The notes under the pieces: generated by a model | What the model saw: only the letters and a program-made list of their open reading frames with translations | Databases searched by the model: none | What the model was told of the DNA's origin: nothing | From: Hypericum androsaemum | Lineage: Eukaryota > Streptophyta > Magnoliopsida > Malpighiales > Hypericaceae | Assembly (NCBI GenBank): GCA_963995505.1 | Contig: OZ023192.1 | Location: forward strand, 3,641,001-3,705,000 | DNA: 64,000 bases | Direction: 5' to 3' | Shown here: one piece after another, positions 20,566 to 32,104 of the stretch | How positions within the stretch are numbered: the stretch's first letter is position 1 | Layout: each line of letters begins with the position of its first letter | Program-made: the position numbers and the translations under genes

Positions 20566-23500
20566 TCAAGCACGAACACTTACCAAGTCCAAGCAATGCT
20601 CGAACTTAGTACCAGAAAGTAGCTTCGTCAACATGTCTGTAGGGTTGTCCTTTGTACCCACCTTGCTCACAACAATATCACCTTGAGCAACATGCTCCCG
20701 AATGAAGTGGTACCTCATATTAATGTGCTTTGTTCTCTCATGATACATAGCATCCCTCGTGAGATGGATAGCACTTTGACTATCACAGTACACTGTACTG
20801 ACCTGCAGCTTCTCACAGATTTTACTGAAGAAACCTTTCAACCAGATAGCCTCCTTCACACCTTCAGTTATAGCCATGTACTCCGCCTCAGTGGTAGACA
20901 ACGCCACTGTGGCCTGTAGACAAGCTCTCCAACTGATAGCACATCCTCTAAGAGTGAAGACATATCTAGATGAGGATATGAACTTATCAAGATCTCCAGC
21001 ATAATCTGAATCCACGAAACCAACAACTTCATCACTGGTGCGTCCAAACTGTAGACACACGCCCTTGGTACCCTTCAAGTACTTCATAATCCACTCCACT
21101 GCTCTCCAATGACCTTCTCCAGGATTTGCCATAAACCTGCTAACGACACTCACAGCATAGGCCAAATCCGGGCGTGTGCAAACCATAACATACATCAGAG
21201 AACCAACAGCATTGGAGTATGGAACACCAGATATGTAATCGACCTCAGCAGCTGACTGTGGAGATAAGGCAGATGAAAGCTGAAAATGTGTACCAAGAGG
21301 AGTACTCACAGGATTACCAGTCACATCAAACCTGTCAAGTACCTTTTCAATGTAACTCTCCTAGCTCAGAAATAACTTCCTTGCTCCTCTATCTCTGGCA
21401 ATCTCCATGCCAAGAATCTTCTTAGCAGGACCCAAATCTTTCATCTCAAACTCGCTACTCAACATAGCTTTGAGCTTCCTCACCTCTCCTTTGTCACTGG
21501 CAGCAATTAACATGTCATCCACATACAAGAGCAAATATACTTGGGAACCGTCGCGTAGCCTTTTCAGGTAAACACAACTATCATACTTGCTCCTCTCATA
21601 ACCATGAGAAATCATAAAAGAATCAAAACTTTTATACCACTGCCTCGGAGACTGATTAAGGCCATATAAGGACTTCTTCAACAAGCACACATGGTCTTCT
21701 TTGCCTTCAACATGAAAACCCTCAGGTTGTGCCATATAAATCCGCTCCTCAAGCTCTCCATTCAAGAAAGCTATCTTCACATCAAGTTGTTCAAGCTCCC
21801 AATCCTGCATAGCAACAATACCAAGAAGAGAACGAATTAAGGTATGCTTCACAACTAGTGAAAATACCTCATTAAAGTCCACACCAGGAATCTGACTATA
21901 TCCTCTAGCCACTAGACTAGCCTTGTATCTAGGCTCTTCAACTCCAGGTATACCATCCTTCTTCTTGAATACCCACTTTCAACTGACAACCTTCTTATCT
22001 TTAGGCAGCTTAATAATCTCCCAACTCTTGTTCTTGTGAAGAGATTCCATCTCTTCCTCCATAGCAACCAACCATCTAGCAGAGTCTTTCGACTTCACAG
22101 TATCTGAGTAACTAGACTGTTCTTCACAGCTATCAACTTCTTCTGCCATATTCAGGGCAAAAGTAATAATATCAGCCTCACCCAACTTCTGTGGAGGCCT
22201 GATAATTCTTCTGGGCCTGTCTCTAGCAATAGAATACACTGGCTCCCTCTCAACTGTGCCAACATTCTCAGCTTCATCAGACAACCCACCATGAGTAGGA
22301 CCATGGCAATCAACATCACGGAAGGAACTCGTTTCTGGATCAGCATCAAACTCCAATTGCACTTTTGACTTTTGCAAGTCCACACTTGGAGCACTGAAAA
22401 TACCAGGTGAAGAAACATCCTCCCTCTTACTCAGCATGTCTGTCTCTTTGAAAATAACATTCCTACCCAATAAGACTTTAGACAGCTCAGGACACCACAA
22501 TTTGTATCCCGTCACTCCAGAAGCATAGCCAAGGAAGATACATTTCACAGATCTTGGCTCTAACTTGCCATTATTCACATGAGCATAGGCAGGACACCCA
22601 AATATCTTCAAAACAGCATAATTTGGAGGACTTCCAGACCATAAGTCTTCAGGTACCTTGCCATCAAGTGATGCATGAGGTGAACAATTGACAAGGTGAC
22701 AAGCGGAAGCAGCTTCAGCCCAAAATGACTTAGGCAAACCAGCATTTGACAGCATACAACGAACTTTCTCCAACAAAGTTCTGTTCATTCTTTCAGCGAC
22801 TCCATTCTGTTGAGGTGTACCCGGGATTGTCTTATGCCTGACAATACCCTCATTCTTGCAGAACTCATTAAACCAACTAGAGCAAAACTCCAATCTATTG
22901 TCTGTGCGGAGATGCTTGACATCTCTCCCAGTCTGCTTTTCAATCATAGTCTTCCACTGCTTGAAAGTGACAAAGACATGATCCTTGCTCTTCAAGAAGA
23001 ACGCCCGCACCTTCCTCGAATAATCATCAATGATAGTCAGCATATACTTGGAACCATTCTTAGTTGCAACTTGAGATGGTCCCCAAAGATCAGAATGAAC
23101 ATAGTCAAGTTTTCCCTTTGTAGTGTGCACACCTTTCTAAAAACTGACTTTCTTTTGCTTGCCAAACACACAGTGCTCACAAAATTTCAGCTTCCCAATA
23201 CCCTGTCCATATAATAATCCTCTCCTATTTAGCTCGGTCATGCCTTTCTCGCTCATGTGACCAAGTCGCATATGCCACAATGAGGTGTTCTCAGAATCTG
23301 TCAACGAGCCAGATGCAGGAGCAGCAGTCCCTGTAACTGAAGAACCCTGCAAAACGTACAGATTTCCAACCTCTTTTTTGGCCTTCATATGCACTAATGA
23401 GTTCTTACTCACACGAAGAACTCCACCTTCTCCGGTATACTTGTACCCCAATGTATCAAGAGTACTCAACGAAATCAAGTTCCGCTTCAAATCAGGGATA

Positions 23501-23915
23501 TGCCTCACATTCGTCAAGGTTCGAATGACACCATCATGCATCTTGATCTTGACTATGCCAATACCAACAACCTTATTGACAAAATTATTTCCCATGAGAA
23601 TATTACCCTCCGCACGTTCATATGTTGAAAACCAGTCCCGGATAGGACACATATGAAATGTACAAGCAGAAACAAGGACCCAAGCAGCATCAACTTTAGA
23701 CTTCCCATCAATCACAGACAAAAGGTCTCCATCAGATTCTCCTTTCTGAGTGGTGGTGGCAACACTAGCACTACTGCTATCAGAACTTTCTCCTTTCAGA
23801 GCACTGGACTTTTCGCCCTTCTTCTTGTTCTTCAACTCCGGACAGAACCATTTAATATGCCCAACCTTATGACAATTGAAACAAGTCTTATCCTTGTGCT
23901 TTGACCTTGATTTGC
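20566..23915 (-). pseudogene. pol: Copia-E pol: protease-integrase-RT-RNase H
   Basis: Nearly full-length pol on the minus strand. In the protease the expected catalytic Asp is Val (V-L-V-S-A-C-T-F-H). The integrase has HMRLGHMS and CEHC zinc ligands and the D,D,E core (HSDLWG, RTDN, NGVAERMN). Reverse transcriptase contains LLLYVDDMLIA. RNase H has [10 protein letters not shown] and YCDSQSAI, ending at 20566. Only three in-frame stops separate the pieces: near 23137, 21979 and 21361. Together with the dead protease site they silence this copy, but it is by far the best-preserved pol in the window besides Copia-G. Confidence 0.95.
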
Positions 23916-24595
23916 TTCAGCTCTTCTTCCTCGAACCAAACTTAGCATTCCTCTCCTCAGACCTCCCTCTCACGACCAAGCCAGTCCCTTGGCTATTTTC
24001 AGAGGAACTCACATTGTGCTTATCAATTCGCTCTTTCTCCAAGAGCGAATCATGAACATTATCCCAACTCAGAGTATCATGGCTGAACAACAGAGTATCT
24101 CTGAATTGCTGATAAGAAGTAGGCAACGAGCACAATAACAATAAAGCAAGATCTTCACAGAGTTCTAAGATCAGTCACTATATCCTTAAATTCATTAAGG
24201 TGGTCATGAACAGACTTATCTTCTTGCATCCAGATAGAAAACAGTCGTTCCTTCAAGCACAGTTTGTTGGTCAAACTCTTGGGCATGTACAACTTTTCAA
24301 GCTTTGACCATAATGAGGAAGCTGTTGTTTCCTTCAACACGTCCCGCAAAATATTATCTGACAGATGCAACTAGATCTGACTCACAGCCTTACGATTCTT
24401 TGACGCCTTCATCGCAGCATCCCAATTCGAAGGCATCGACTTCTCATCGAGTAGAGTCTCATCCAGCTCTAAATGTGTCAGAATAGCGCGCATCTTCACC
24501 TGCCACAAGGAAAAATTAGTTTTCATCGTCAACTGAGAAATCTCGTACTTCATCGAAGTCATCTTGAAACAACTCGAACCAAGAAATCCGCCCAA
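23916..24595 (-). pseudogene. gag: Copia-E gag
   Basis: Minus-strand Gag with KTNFSLWQVKMRAIL, KLYMPKSLTNKLCLKERLF and a CFNCHKVGHIKWFC zinc knuckle at about 23845-23890 (C-x2-C-x4-H-x4-C, complete). A stop at 24371-24373 and frame changes near 24150 and 23917 break it. Confidence 0.88.
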
Positions 24596-24599
24596 AACA

Positions 24600-25072
24600 G
24601 GTTAGAAAACCAAAATTAGCCAAAACAGTTGACTTTTGGACAACCAGTCAAACTGTTGACCAGTCAAATGGTTGACCAAGTCAACTCGGGAATAGGTTTT
24701 TTTTTTCAACCAAAAAAAAAACTCCCTCTTTCTCTCTCCCCTTTTTTCCTTTCCGCCGTTTCTTCTCCTCTCTTCTCAGCGACCGGACGGGACGACGGCG
24801 AGCAGCAACGGCGACGGACGGGCGGCAGCAGCTAGCGGCAGTGGGCGGCTCTCTCTCCTTGTGATTCTTCTTCTTCTCAGCGGCGGGGGCGGCCAATGGA
24901 CGGAGCGGCTGAGCTTCTCCCGGCGCGGCGACGTTGGGGCGGTCGAACGTGGGCGGCAGCAACTCCAAGGGTTTCAAAACCCTAAATCCCAATTTTCTCC
25001 CAAATCGGTTACTGTTCACAATTTTTTTTTGTTTGTCAATGCTCGAAACTCAGATCTAACTCTGATACCAAT
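24600..25072 (-). other. Copia-E GC-rich leader between primer site and gag
   Basis: About 470 bp, markedly GC-rich at 24770-24980 with CGGCGG/GGCGGC runs and a pyrimidine-rich block at 24715-24780. A minus-strand frame of 112 codons (24681-25019) rich in Arg, Pro and Lys spans it. I do not recognise a protein. Similar CT-rich then GC-rich leaders occur in Copia-F and Copia-G. Confidence 0.6.
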
Positions 25073-25342
25073 TGTTGAGAAATAAGATCGAAACGAGAAA
25101 TACGAGACACACGAGAATTACGTGGAAACCCCAAGACGGGGAGAAAACCACGGGCAAAGGAGAGTCGTCCACTATGTGAGTCCAATCGGTTACAAGGCCT
25201 CCGTGAGGGTTTTCTCTATCTCACAACTCTCGACTACTACACAAAAGACCAAGGCATAGGCCAGTATATATAGGATATTATAACCTTACTCTAATTAAAA
25301 ATAGAGTACTAATTTGTCTAGAATTTGAGACAAACCCTAACA
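25073..25342 (-). repeat. Copia-E 5' LTR
   Basis: 270 bp, adjoining the primer site ATTGGTATCAGAG (minus strand). Differs from the other LTR at roughly ten positions. Confidence 0.95.
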
Positions 25343-25667
25343 GTAATCGATCTCTTTTCAAAGTATACCATGTCAATCTTGTTCGATTATATCCCGACAA
25401 ATACTTCACTGTTGTTTTGTTTGAACGCGTATCCAGTAGTTAGACTACCATATTTTACACGACCGCTATTTGATTAATAATTGTTAAACTATTATCACTA
25501 AATAAATAATGGAATTGCAGCAACAATGGTCTAACGTGGTCACATGATAAGATGCCGTCAAATATGCGTGTGACTCCGGCATTTTAAATAACTCCCTCCA
25601 CACCTCTCTTATTTCACCTCCATCAAGCTCTAACTTGCTAGCCCATCAAAACCTTTACCGCTTTTAA

Positions 25668-26815
25668 ATGGCTACCCCACAACAACAAGAGGACTTGGTG
25701 ACCCCTCAAGCTGCCGTTTGTGGCTGCATCTTTGTGTACATAGACACAATGGCTCTCCGATGTGTCGTTAAATTAGGCATTCCAGACATCATAAGCTCCC
25801 ATGGAAAACCTATTTCCTTGACACAACTAAGCAATTCCATAGACCATCCTTCAATCGACTCCGGCCGGCTCTCCAGGGTCATGACAATACTGGTCCGTCG
25901 AGGCATCTTCACTGCAACCCCATCGGACTCGGACACCCTTTACGGCGCTACTGCTGCCTCTGAGTTGCTGCTGGTCAACACAGAGCAGAAGAGCCTAGCC
26001 GCGAAGGCGATGTACCATAGCAGCGTGTTCATCAACTCCCTGTGGCAGGAACTTGATGACCGAGTAAAGGATGGATCCAGCAGCTTTACGACGCAATTTG
26101 GGATATCTGGATGGAGCTATATGTTGGCCAATCCGGAAATGTATCAACTGATGCAACAACAATTGGCCGGTATCTCTAAGTTCATCGTCCAAGCCCTAAA
26201 GGCGGTCTAGATGGGGTTGGGTCATTAGTTGATGTTGGAGGAGGCACCGGGGCTTTCGTGGGTGAGATTGTGAAGGAATTCCCTCATATTAAAGGGACCA
26301 ATCTTGACCTTAAGGCCGTTATAGATTTTGCGCCGGAGCATCCCGGGGTCACCCATGTGGTTGGGGATATGCTCGTCTCCGTTCCTCCTGCGGATGTCGT
26401 CTTGGTCAAGCAAGATAACTCCTCGTGGCGTTTACATTTTTTTAGTTCGAACTCGAACTCGAACTAAAAAATGTATGGTTAATTACCGTTAAGATTTTCT
26501 TAACCTTATGCTTATCTCTTTAATCAGCGTTGCACGATTGGAACAACGAGGACACGATCAAAATACTGACAAATTGTCGCAAGGCGATACCGCAGGAGAC
26601 AGGAAAGGTAATAATACTTGAAATGATCCTAGATCCGTACGGGAAGGACCCAATGACACAATTGTGGATATGACTTGTTCATGATGGTGGGCCACGGGAC
26701 CAAAGAAAGGACTGAAATGGAGTGGAAAAAGCTGCTAAAAGCTGCAGGATTCACTCGCTACAACGTCATCAAGCTTCCCTCCTTCCTTTCCGTCATTGAA
26801 GCCTTTCCAAACTAA
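25668..26815 (+). pseudogene. class II O-methyltransferase pseudogene, copy B
   Basis: SAM-dependent O-methyltransferase of the plant COMT/stilbene-flavonoid type. Exon 1 (ATG 25668) encodes the dimerisation domain (VCGCIFVYIDTMALRCVVKL) and then the SAM site L-V-D-V-G-G-G-T-G (about 26222-26248), LDL and GDM motifs. Exon 2 (from about 26528) gives the catalytic L-H-D-W, then LKAAGFTRYNVIKLPSFLSV and stop at 26813-26815. Breaks: one base is missing at 26208-26209, creating TAG, and a second frameshift near 26665-26672 creates TGA. The intron (about 26413-26527) shows an AG acceptor but no clear GT donor; a GC donor (AAGCAAGA) is possible. An ATTTTAAATA 80 bp upstream may be the old TATA box. 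The two frameshifts alone make it a probable pseudogene. Confidence 0.9.
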
Positions 26816-28472
26816 GCAAATCTATTCATAGAAACATTTATTTGTAAAAAAAATAATAATATGTAATCAGTTTGCTATTTGATTCAAGCAGAGAGCAACT
26901 CAAGATGTTGTATGTGGTGCAATATTTACGTTTTCCCTTTTATGAATTCTGTACTTTTTCTCAATTCTAGCTCCCTAAATAATAATTCTTGCGCTTGAAA
27001 CATTTATTTATATCTTCTAAGACCGCTCTTTACATTTATTCGCAAGCAACGAACCTGAAATTTTATTTTAAAAAATTTAAATTCATTGTCATTTGAATAA
27101 TATCTAATCAGTTTGCTAAAAAGAACATGCTTGGAAAAGTTAGTGACCATTTTTCCGAGCTAATATTATTGTTTTTCATAATTTTTGACTAAAAAGTTAT
27201 GCAAAATTTGAAAAATTATATATTCAGATAACCGAGTACCAAAATTATTTCACTTTAAGAATTTTGAAAAAAAGGGAGGCGACCAAGGTAAGAGGGTCTG
27301 CTCTTCTTGGGAGGCTACCGAGGGGAAGTGGTGGTCGCGGTGAGGGAGGTTTATTTTCTTCTGGGTCGAGAACACGAAGAAAAAGCTGAAAAATCTTCTC
27401 TGGACTCGGAGGGGAGGTTTAGAAATTAGATTTTTTTTGTTTATATAATTAGTAAACTTACTTTTTAGTACCTCAGTATTTTTAGTATAATATCAATATC
27501 TACAAAAATTATACCAAATAACGAAATTTATTAAAATTTTGTAAAAGTTCATACTAAATTATATCCCGAAAATCGACAAAAATCAATCCCAAAATTTTGA
27601 ATACTTAAAAAATCTATATAATACGAATACCGAATATCATTTTGTACACCCTTATTCTTTATTTGTTCGAATGAGTTATTTCATTGTTTCGCATAACTCA
27701 AAAGCTCAAAAAATTATGCAGAAACAAAAAAATTGTCTACATTCGGAAAATTGAGAAACAATTTATCCCTTCTATTTTTTTAAAAAAACTTGTAAAGAAA
27801 TGGCCGCGCCATGTCGTGGTCTCCGACGGGAGGCTATCTAGGTGGCCTTCCTTTTTTTATTTAATTTTTTAAAATTTTAAAATAATTATAACTTTGTAGT
27901 TTGTTGTTCGAATTGTTGAATTTTTTTACTGTACATAATTTTTTGAAATCTACTTGATGAGCTCAAGAAGTTATGCAAAATTTAAAAAAATTGTTTGGAT
28001 CTCCAAGCACTAAGTTATCCCCATTTAAAATTTTGAAAAAATTAAAAAAATTGGGACCTCGGTATATCATGTGGCAACCATAAGGGGGAGTCGATCTGCT
28101 AACAACTGAACTCCATGTTTTCTTAATTGTTTTTAAAAATATCCTACCACCGGCACGTGACATGAGCAGAGTGGAGTGGACCCGCTCTCTTATTTTCAAT
28201 TTAAAAAAATTCCCATTTTTAAAAACTATATAAATTTGTAATTATTTTGATATTTGTCTACCAAAAATAGAAAACCAGAAATCAATGCATAGTATTTGGC
28301 TACAGATATCAAGATAGAGAATTATTTCTAAAATGGATAAAAAAGATAAATATATTCTCTAAGTAGAAACATATACATATGCCTTAAATAGGTAAAAAAA
28401 TAAATTAAATATTACAAAAAAATTACGGAGATAACCCATTAACGGGTCGTCTCCACATTGCATCGTCAGAAG
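26816..28472. other. AT-rich spacer with degenerate internal repeats
   Basis: A block of about 100 bp containing GTTATGCAAAATTTGAAAAA, then a precise AATTTTGAAAAA and a GC-richer G-A-G-G-C patch recurs at 27185-27300, about 27690-27840 and 27960-28090. This is a decayed low-copy repeat. A short perfect-arm hairpin GGAGATAACCC...GGGTCGTCTCC lies at 28426-28452. No gene. Confidence 0.5.
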
Positions 28473-28631
28473 AATTGCAATATTTAAAAAACTAAAACCT
28501 GCATAATAACATATGTAAATTAGTTTTTTGATTTTACATATGTCAATTATTTTCTAACATAAATAATTTACTTATGTTATTATGCAGTTGGAGGCGGCCC
28601 AACAGTTTTATTTTCTAAAAATTATTGCAAT
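28473..28631. repeat. foldback repeat (MITE-like hairpin)
   Basis: Inverted arms CTGCATAATAACATATGTAA (28499-28518) and its near-complement ending TTATTATGCAG (28562-28587), nested in outer arms ATTGCAATATTT and AAATTATTGCAAT. The whole 160-bp stretch can fold on itself. No target duplication is clear. Confidence 0.6.
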
Positions 28632-28923
28632 TTGTTTTTATAAATAATTTAATTAACACCGTGGCGGGTGCTAGCTTGAAAAGGCTAGGTAGTCACGCGT
28701 GGTAATCTCTTGCACTAGTTTGAAAAGGTTTGTTTGAGCGCGTATTTTCTATGTTGCCCGGATAGTGCTGATAATTTTACATTGTCAGTACTAAATATGT
28801 TCACTTTTTTGGTGAGATCTTTTCAGTTGAGTTTAATCGCATCAGGAATTTAATAAAACCGGTAATCGTGAGATTGCGGGTCTCTTTCGCCAAATATTAT
28901 AAATAAAATTTACTTCTAAAAAA

Positions 28924-29205
28924 ATGCTTAGTCTGTTAAAAAACAAAGTCTTGAGGAAAGCATGGTACATCATCTTTGCTTCCGTCTGCTGGTGCATTTT
29001 GAGGCAGAGGAATCATGTTATCTTCAGAAACCAGGTGCCAAATCTGGTAGTCCTACTTCACTTTGAGAGATGCTTTGTCGAATGGTTAAACAGGTCTGGA
29101 ATTGCCATCAACGCACGGCTCTAGGACGCAGTCCTCACTCTTCAGGCCATGTGCACTTGCCATTAACGTGTCAATTGTATTAGCTCTTGTTCGTTTTTCC
29201 CCAAA
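28924..29205 (+). mobile_element. 3' remnant of a LINE retrotransposon
   Basis: A 66-codon frame (28924-29124) reads KAWYIIFASVCWCILRQRNH followed by a hydrophobic/aromatic tail. This resembles the C-terminal region after the zf-RVT domain of plant LINE reverse transcriptases. It is followed by an untranslated stretch ending in TTTTTCCCCAAAAAAG, a plausible 3' tail. The rest of the element is absent, as usual for 5'-truncated LINEs. Confidence 0.55.
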
Positions 29206-30073
29206 AAAGAGGATTACCCCAAAAGTAGCCGTAGGCACAGTTCACCACATTTACAAATAGTTAGAAGAACTAATTCATATTCGAAATTAAATTCGGTTCA
29301 TAAAAACATTGATTACGATTTTGTAGAGACCAACAAGTATGTGATGGAGTGGTCAATAATTGGATGACACATTTGGTGTAACTAGAAAGATACTTGGTGA
29401 TAATAACCTATGTTTTACTTAACTTAGTATATGCAATATCTTTAGTTATGTATTTAGTAGGTTACTGACGTAGTACACTTGTGCACAATTGACAATATTT
29501 TTTAGGGATGACGATAGGTAGGGTAGAGTATAAGTAGGACCTTACCCATACTTTTGTCTGGAGAACTGGATCCATATCCTCGACCCTCGAAAATTTTATT
29601 AGACATATATCCTTATCCTCAGGGTCCGCAGGGTCTACAAGGGTCTGACCCTTGAATTAAATGCAACACAGAAATTCACTCATGTCACCTAAAAAACATA
29701 AGAGGAGGCGATCATAATTTAATCAAGATTCGAGGTTCCAAATTCAAGTTGCAAATGCATAAACAACAAAAAAATATATAAAAGACTTCCAGGTTCTATT
29801 ATTTTTGGAAGAAGATAGAAAGTCACTCGTGTCGATAAATGTAAAAAAAAATTCTAAGCTAGTAGCGTCTCAGCTAGAACTCCAAGCAAAAAAGAGGCGG
29901 ATCACAACTTAATCAAACTTTGAGGTTCTATTCTTCAAGATGTCTTCAAGCTAGTTCTGTAATATAATAATAATATAATAAATATGTGAAGATTAGGGTC
30001 TAATTAAGATCTATTTATGATATAATTAAGATATGATCTAAAGTAGGGTAAAATGATAAGGGTAGTACAGAAA
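29206..30073. other. spacer, no feature seen
   Basis: AT-rich. A short palindromic-looking run of GGTCC/GGGTC words at 29560-29660 is the only structure noticed. Confidence 0.5.
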
Positions 30074-30345
30074 TTAGCCAATCTCTACAAGTAATGAACT
30101 TGTAAGAAAGCAAACAAGGTGGTTGATAATGGTTGATAAGCATGCTACCAAACCAGCTGGAATCACGATCCAAGACTCATGATCCGAAATCCCAGCCGTG
30201 AAAGCTACTAGCATGAATGTAATTGAAAAGAATAAGGAGATTAGACCGATTGTTAGCCTTAATGGTAGGGCGTAAATATTCCGAGAAACATCAATAGCGA
30301 TGTAGCCGAATAGAAGAATGCGATCCTTACAGGGACAATCATTTA
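30074..30345 (-). pseudogene. ankyrin-PGG gene fragment, copy C (membrane segments 2-4 only)
   Basis: The minus strand reads ALPLRLTIGLISLFFSITFM-LVAFTAGI and then a segment corresponding to the last membrane helix of copies A and B. The start of the PGG domain and everything upstream is missing. A deletion of about 20 bp removes part of the SRCAQEDFLRALP region, and the end is frame-shifted relative to A and B. A third, older duplicate. Confidence 0.85.
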
Positions 30346-30361
30346 ATTTTAGTGGGTGCAA

Positions 30362-31552
30362 ACCTTTGATATCATAGACATAATATATTTATTTTCTAGA
30401 AATTTTTTTTTTCATTGGACGGCAACTGGCTCTTACTCCATAAAACAGAAGATCGTATACGATCTGCGAATTAATTGCTGAGAATTTGTTCGGATAATTA
30501 ATTTCTTAGCTGACCAAAGAATTCCTTGAGTTAATCTAATTTCCTTACACCGAAAGGATATGAATTTAATTCAACATATTGATGTAAAATATCACCCCTT
30601 AGCACCGGAAAAACTTTTTGGGCCTGTACCATCACTAACCCATGGCAAAACTTTCATTTGGCCTAAACAATCGTGCTATGTGGCCTGGACCCTAAAAAGT
30701 ATTTCGTCGAAACAAATTTATAATTTCTTGAGTTTAAACTGATTAGTGAGCTGAATATTCATATAATGTATGATTTCGAAAATAAAAGATGTAATTAAAT
30801 AAGGAGTAGTGGTATCAAAAATTTCCCTAGTAAAATCAATAAAGGTTCATAATTTTTCCCTAATAGAATATTTTTCAATTCAAGAATTTTGGCAACGTTT
30901 AGAAAATTCAATAAATTTTGTACTGATTTGGAAAATAAATCTATGGGTCAATCTACACACTAGCATTCCGTTCGGCGTTTGCTCTCCAAATTGACCTAAT
31001 AATTCAACCATATCTACGGTATAAATGGGAAGCTTGGGAATGGAATCCATGATGCTAATGGGAAGGATTCTCAGCCAAATCTTGGAGAAGACATGTGCAT
31101 GAGAGCAGCTTCCTAATCACTCCTTAAGTTTTAGAACTCTGGACGGGCACTATCCTCTTGAAAAATGTCCTCCCCCCTCTCCTAATAATTTCCATATGAT
31201 TTTTCCTATTTTTCTGAATAATTTTATAGTTTTAATTTAAATATACTTAGAAATATTTAGTCTAAATAAATTGTTCAAAATTGTAGTATCTTAATTAGTT
31301 ATGTCACTTACTCGGACATTTGAATCCACATTATAATCTTGTGCAAGCCAGTCAAACAACAAAACACTAGAGTAAACTTTTACGATTTTAATGAAATTGG
31401 AATTTGTAGAGATCGGTATCACATATATTTATACCTACGTATCAATGGTTATTGATACACGTGGTGAGATATTAAGATTCGGCTAAGGAAATCTAGTTTA
31501 ATAATTAAGAATACAAAAAATATTATTAAGAAAATTTTTCATATTTAAGATC
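30362..31552. other. AT-rich spacer, no feature seen
   Basis: No gene, RNA or clear repeat. The last five bases (AGATC) are the target duplication of Copia-F. Confidence 0.5.
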
Positions 31553-32104
31553 TGAAGGGATTCATACATGCAATCTTACAATCATAATTATAAGCATAAT
31601 TGCAAGAATCCAAATAGCCATAAATCAAATATACTTATCTCTTGAAGTGCAGATTCCATCTCGAGAAGTATTCGTCACAGGACGTTGTAATGGAAGCTTT
31701 GTCACCGGTAACCTTGCTTACGAACTTATTCGAAGCAAGATTAATTTCCACGGATTAAATACCAACTAGAGGATTGAGAGAATTTGTGGGTTTTGTTCAT
31801 CTCAAGAAGAAGAAGCCATAGCTTCTCTTCGATGCTCAGGGAGCTCCTCCCCCACCCACCTTATATAATCATGTCATCTTTTATCCCCAAAAATTGCCGC
31901 CCATTATCTTTTCCTCAAGACAAGGGATAAAGCCTCCATTATCTTTCCCTTTACAAAAGGGATGAAGCCACAACCATTTAATGTGGCAAACATAATGCCA
32001 CCACATGATGTTTCAACTTTACACATGTCAAGTCATGGATTTTTGGTAATTACATAATACCCACATGGTACTAGATGGATCAACATGGGTGAAAATATCT
32101 AACA
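31553..32104 (-). repeat. Copia-F 3' LTR
   Basis: 552 bp, plus-strand ends TGAAGGGATTC and ATATCTAACA. Minus-strand TATA box ATTATATAAGG at about 31860-31870. Confidence 0.97.

Larger units (their letters stand above)
20214..25342 (-). mobile_element. Copia-E: Ty1/copia retrotransposon, recently inserted, coding broken
   Basis: 5129 bp with LTRs 20214-20483 and 25073-25342 (both 270 bp, about 96% identical by eye) and exact target duplication GTAAT (20209-20213, 25343-25347). On the minus strand the order is LTR, primer site (TGGTATCAGAG), GC-rich leader, gag, protease, integrase, RT, RNase H, purine tract (AAGGTGGAGAT), LTR. The domain sequences resemble the Tork lineage, which I infer only from overall motif style. 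Confidence 0.97.

Noticed and set aside
24681..25019. 112-codon Arg/Pro-rich minus-strand frame as a host gene
   Set aside because: It lies wholly in the leader of Copia-E, has no recognised domain, and GC-rich DNA yields long frames by chance.
28650..28900. Possible tRNA-derived SINE before the LINE fragment
   Set aside because: The GCTAGCTTGAAAAGGCTAGG stretch does not give convincing A and B boxes or a cloverleaf.
29510..29660. GGTCC-rich stretch as a regulatory array
   Set aside because: Words are irregular in spacing and sequence; no neighbouring gene.
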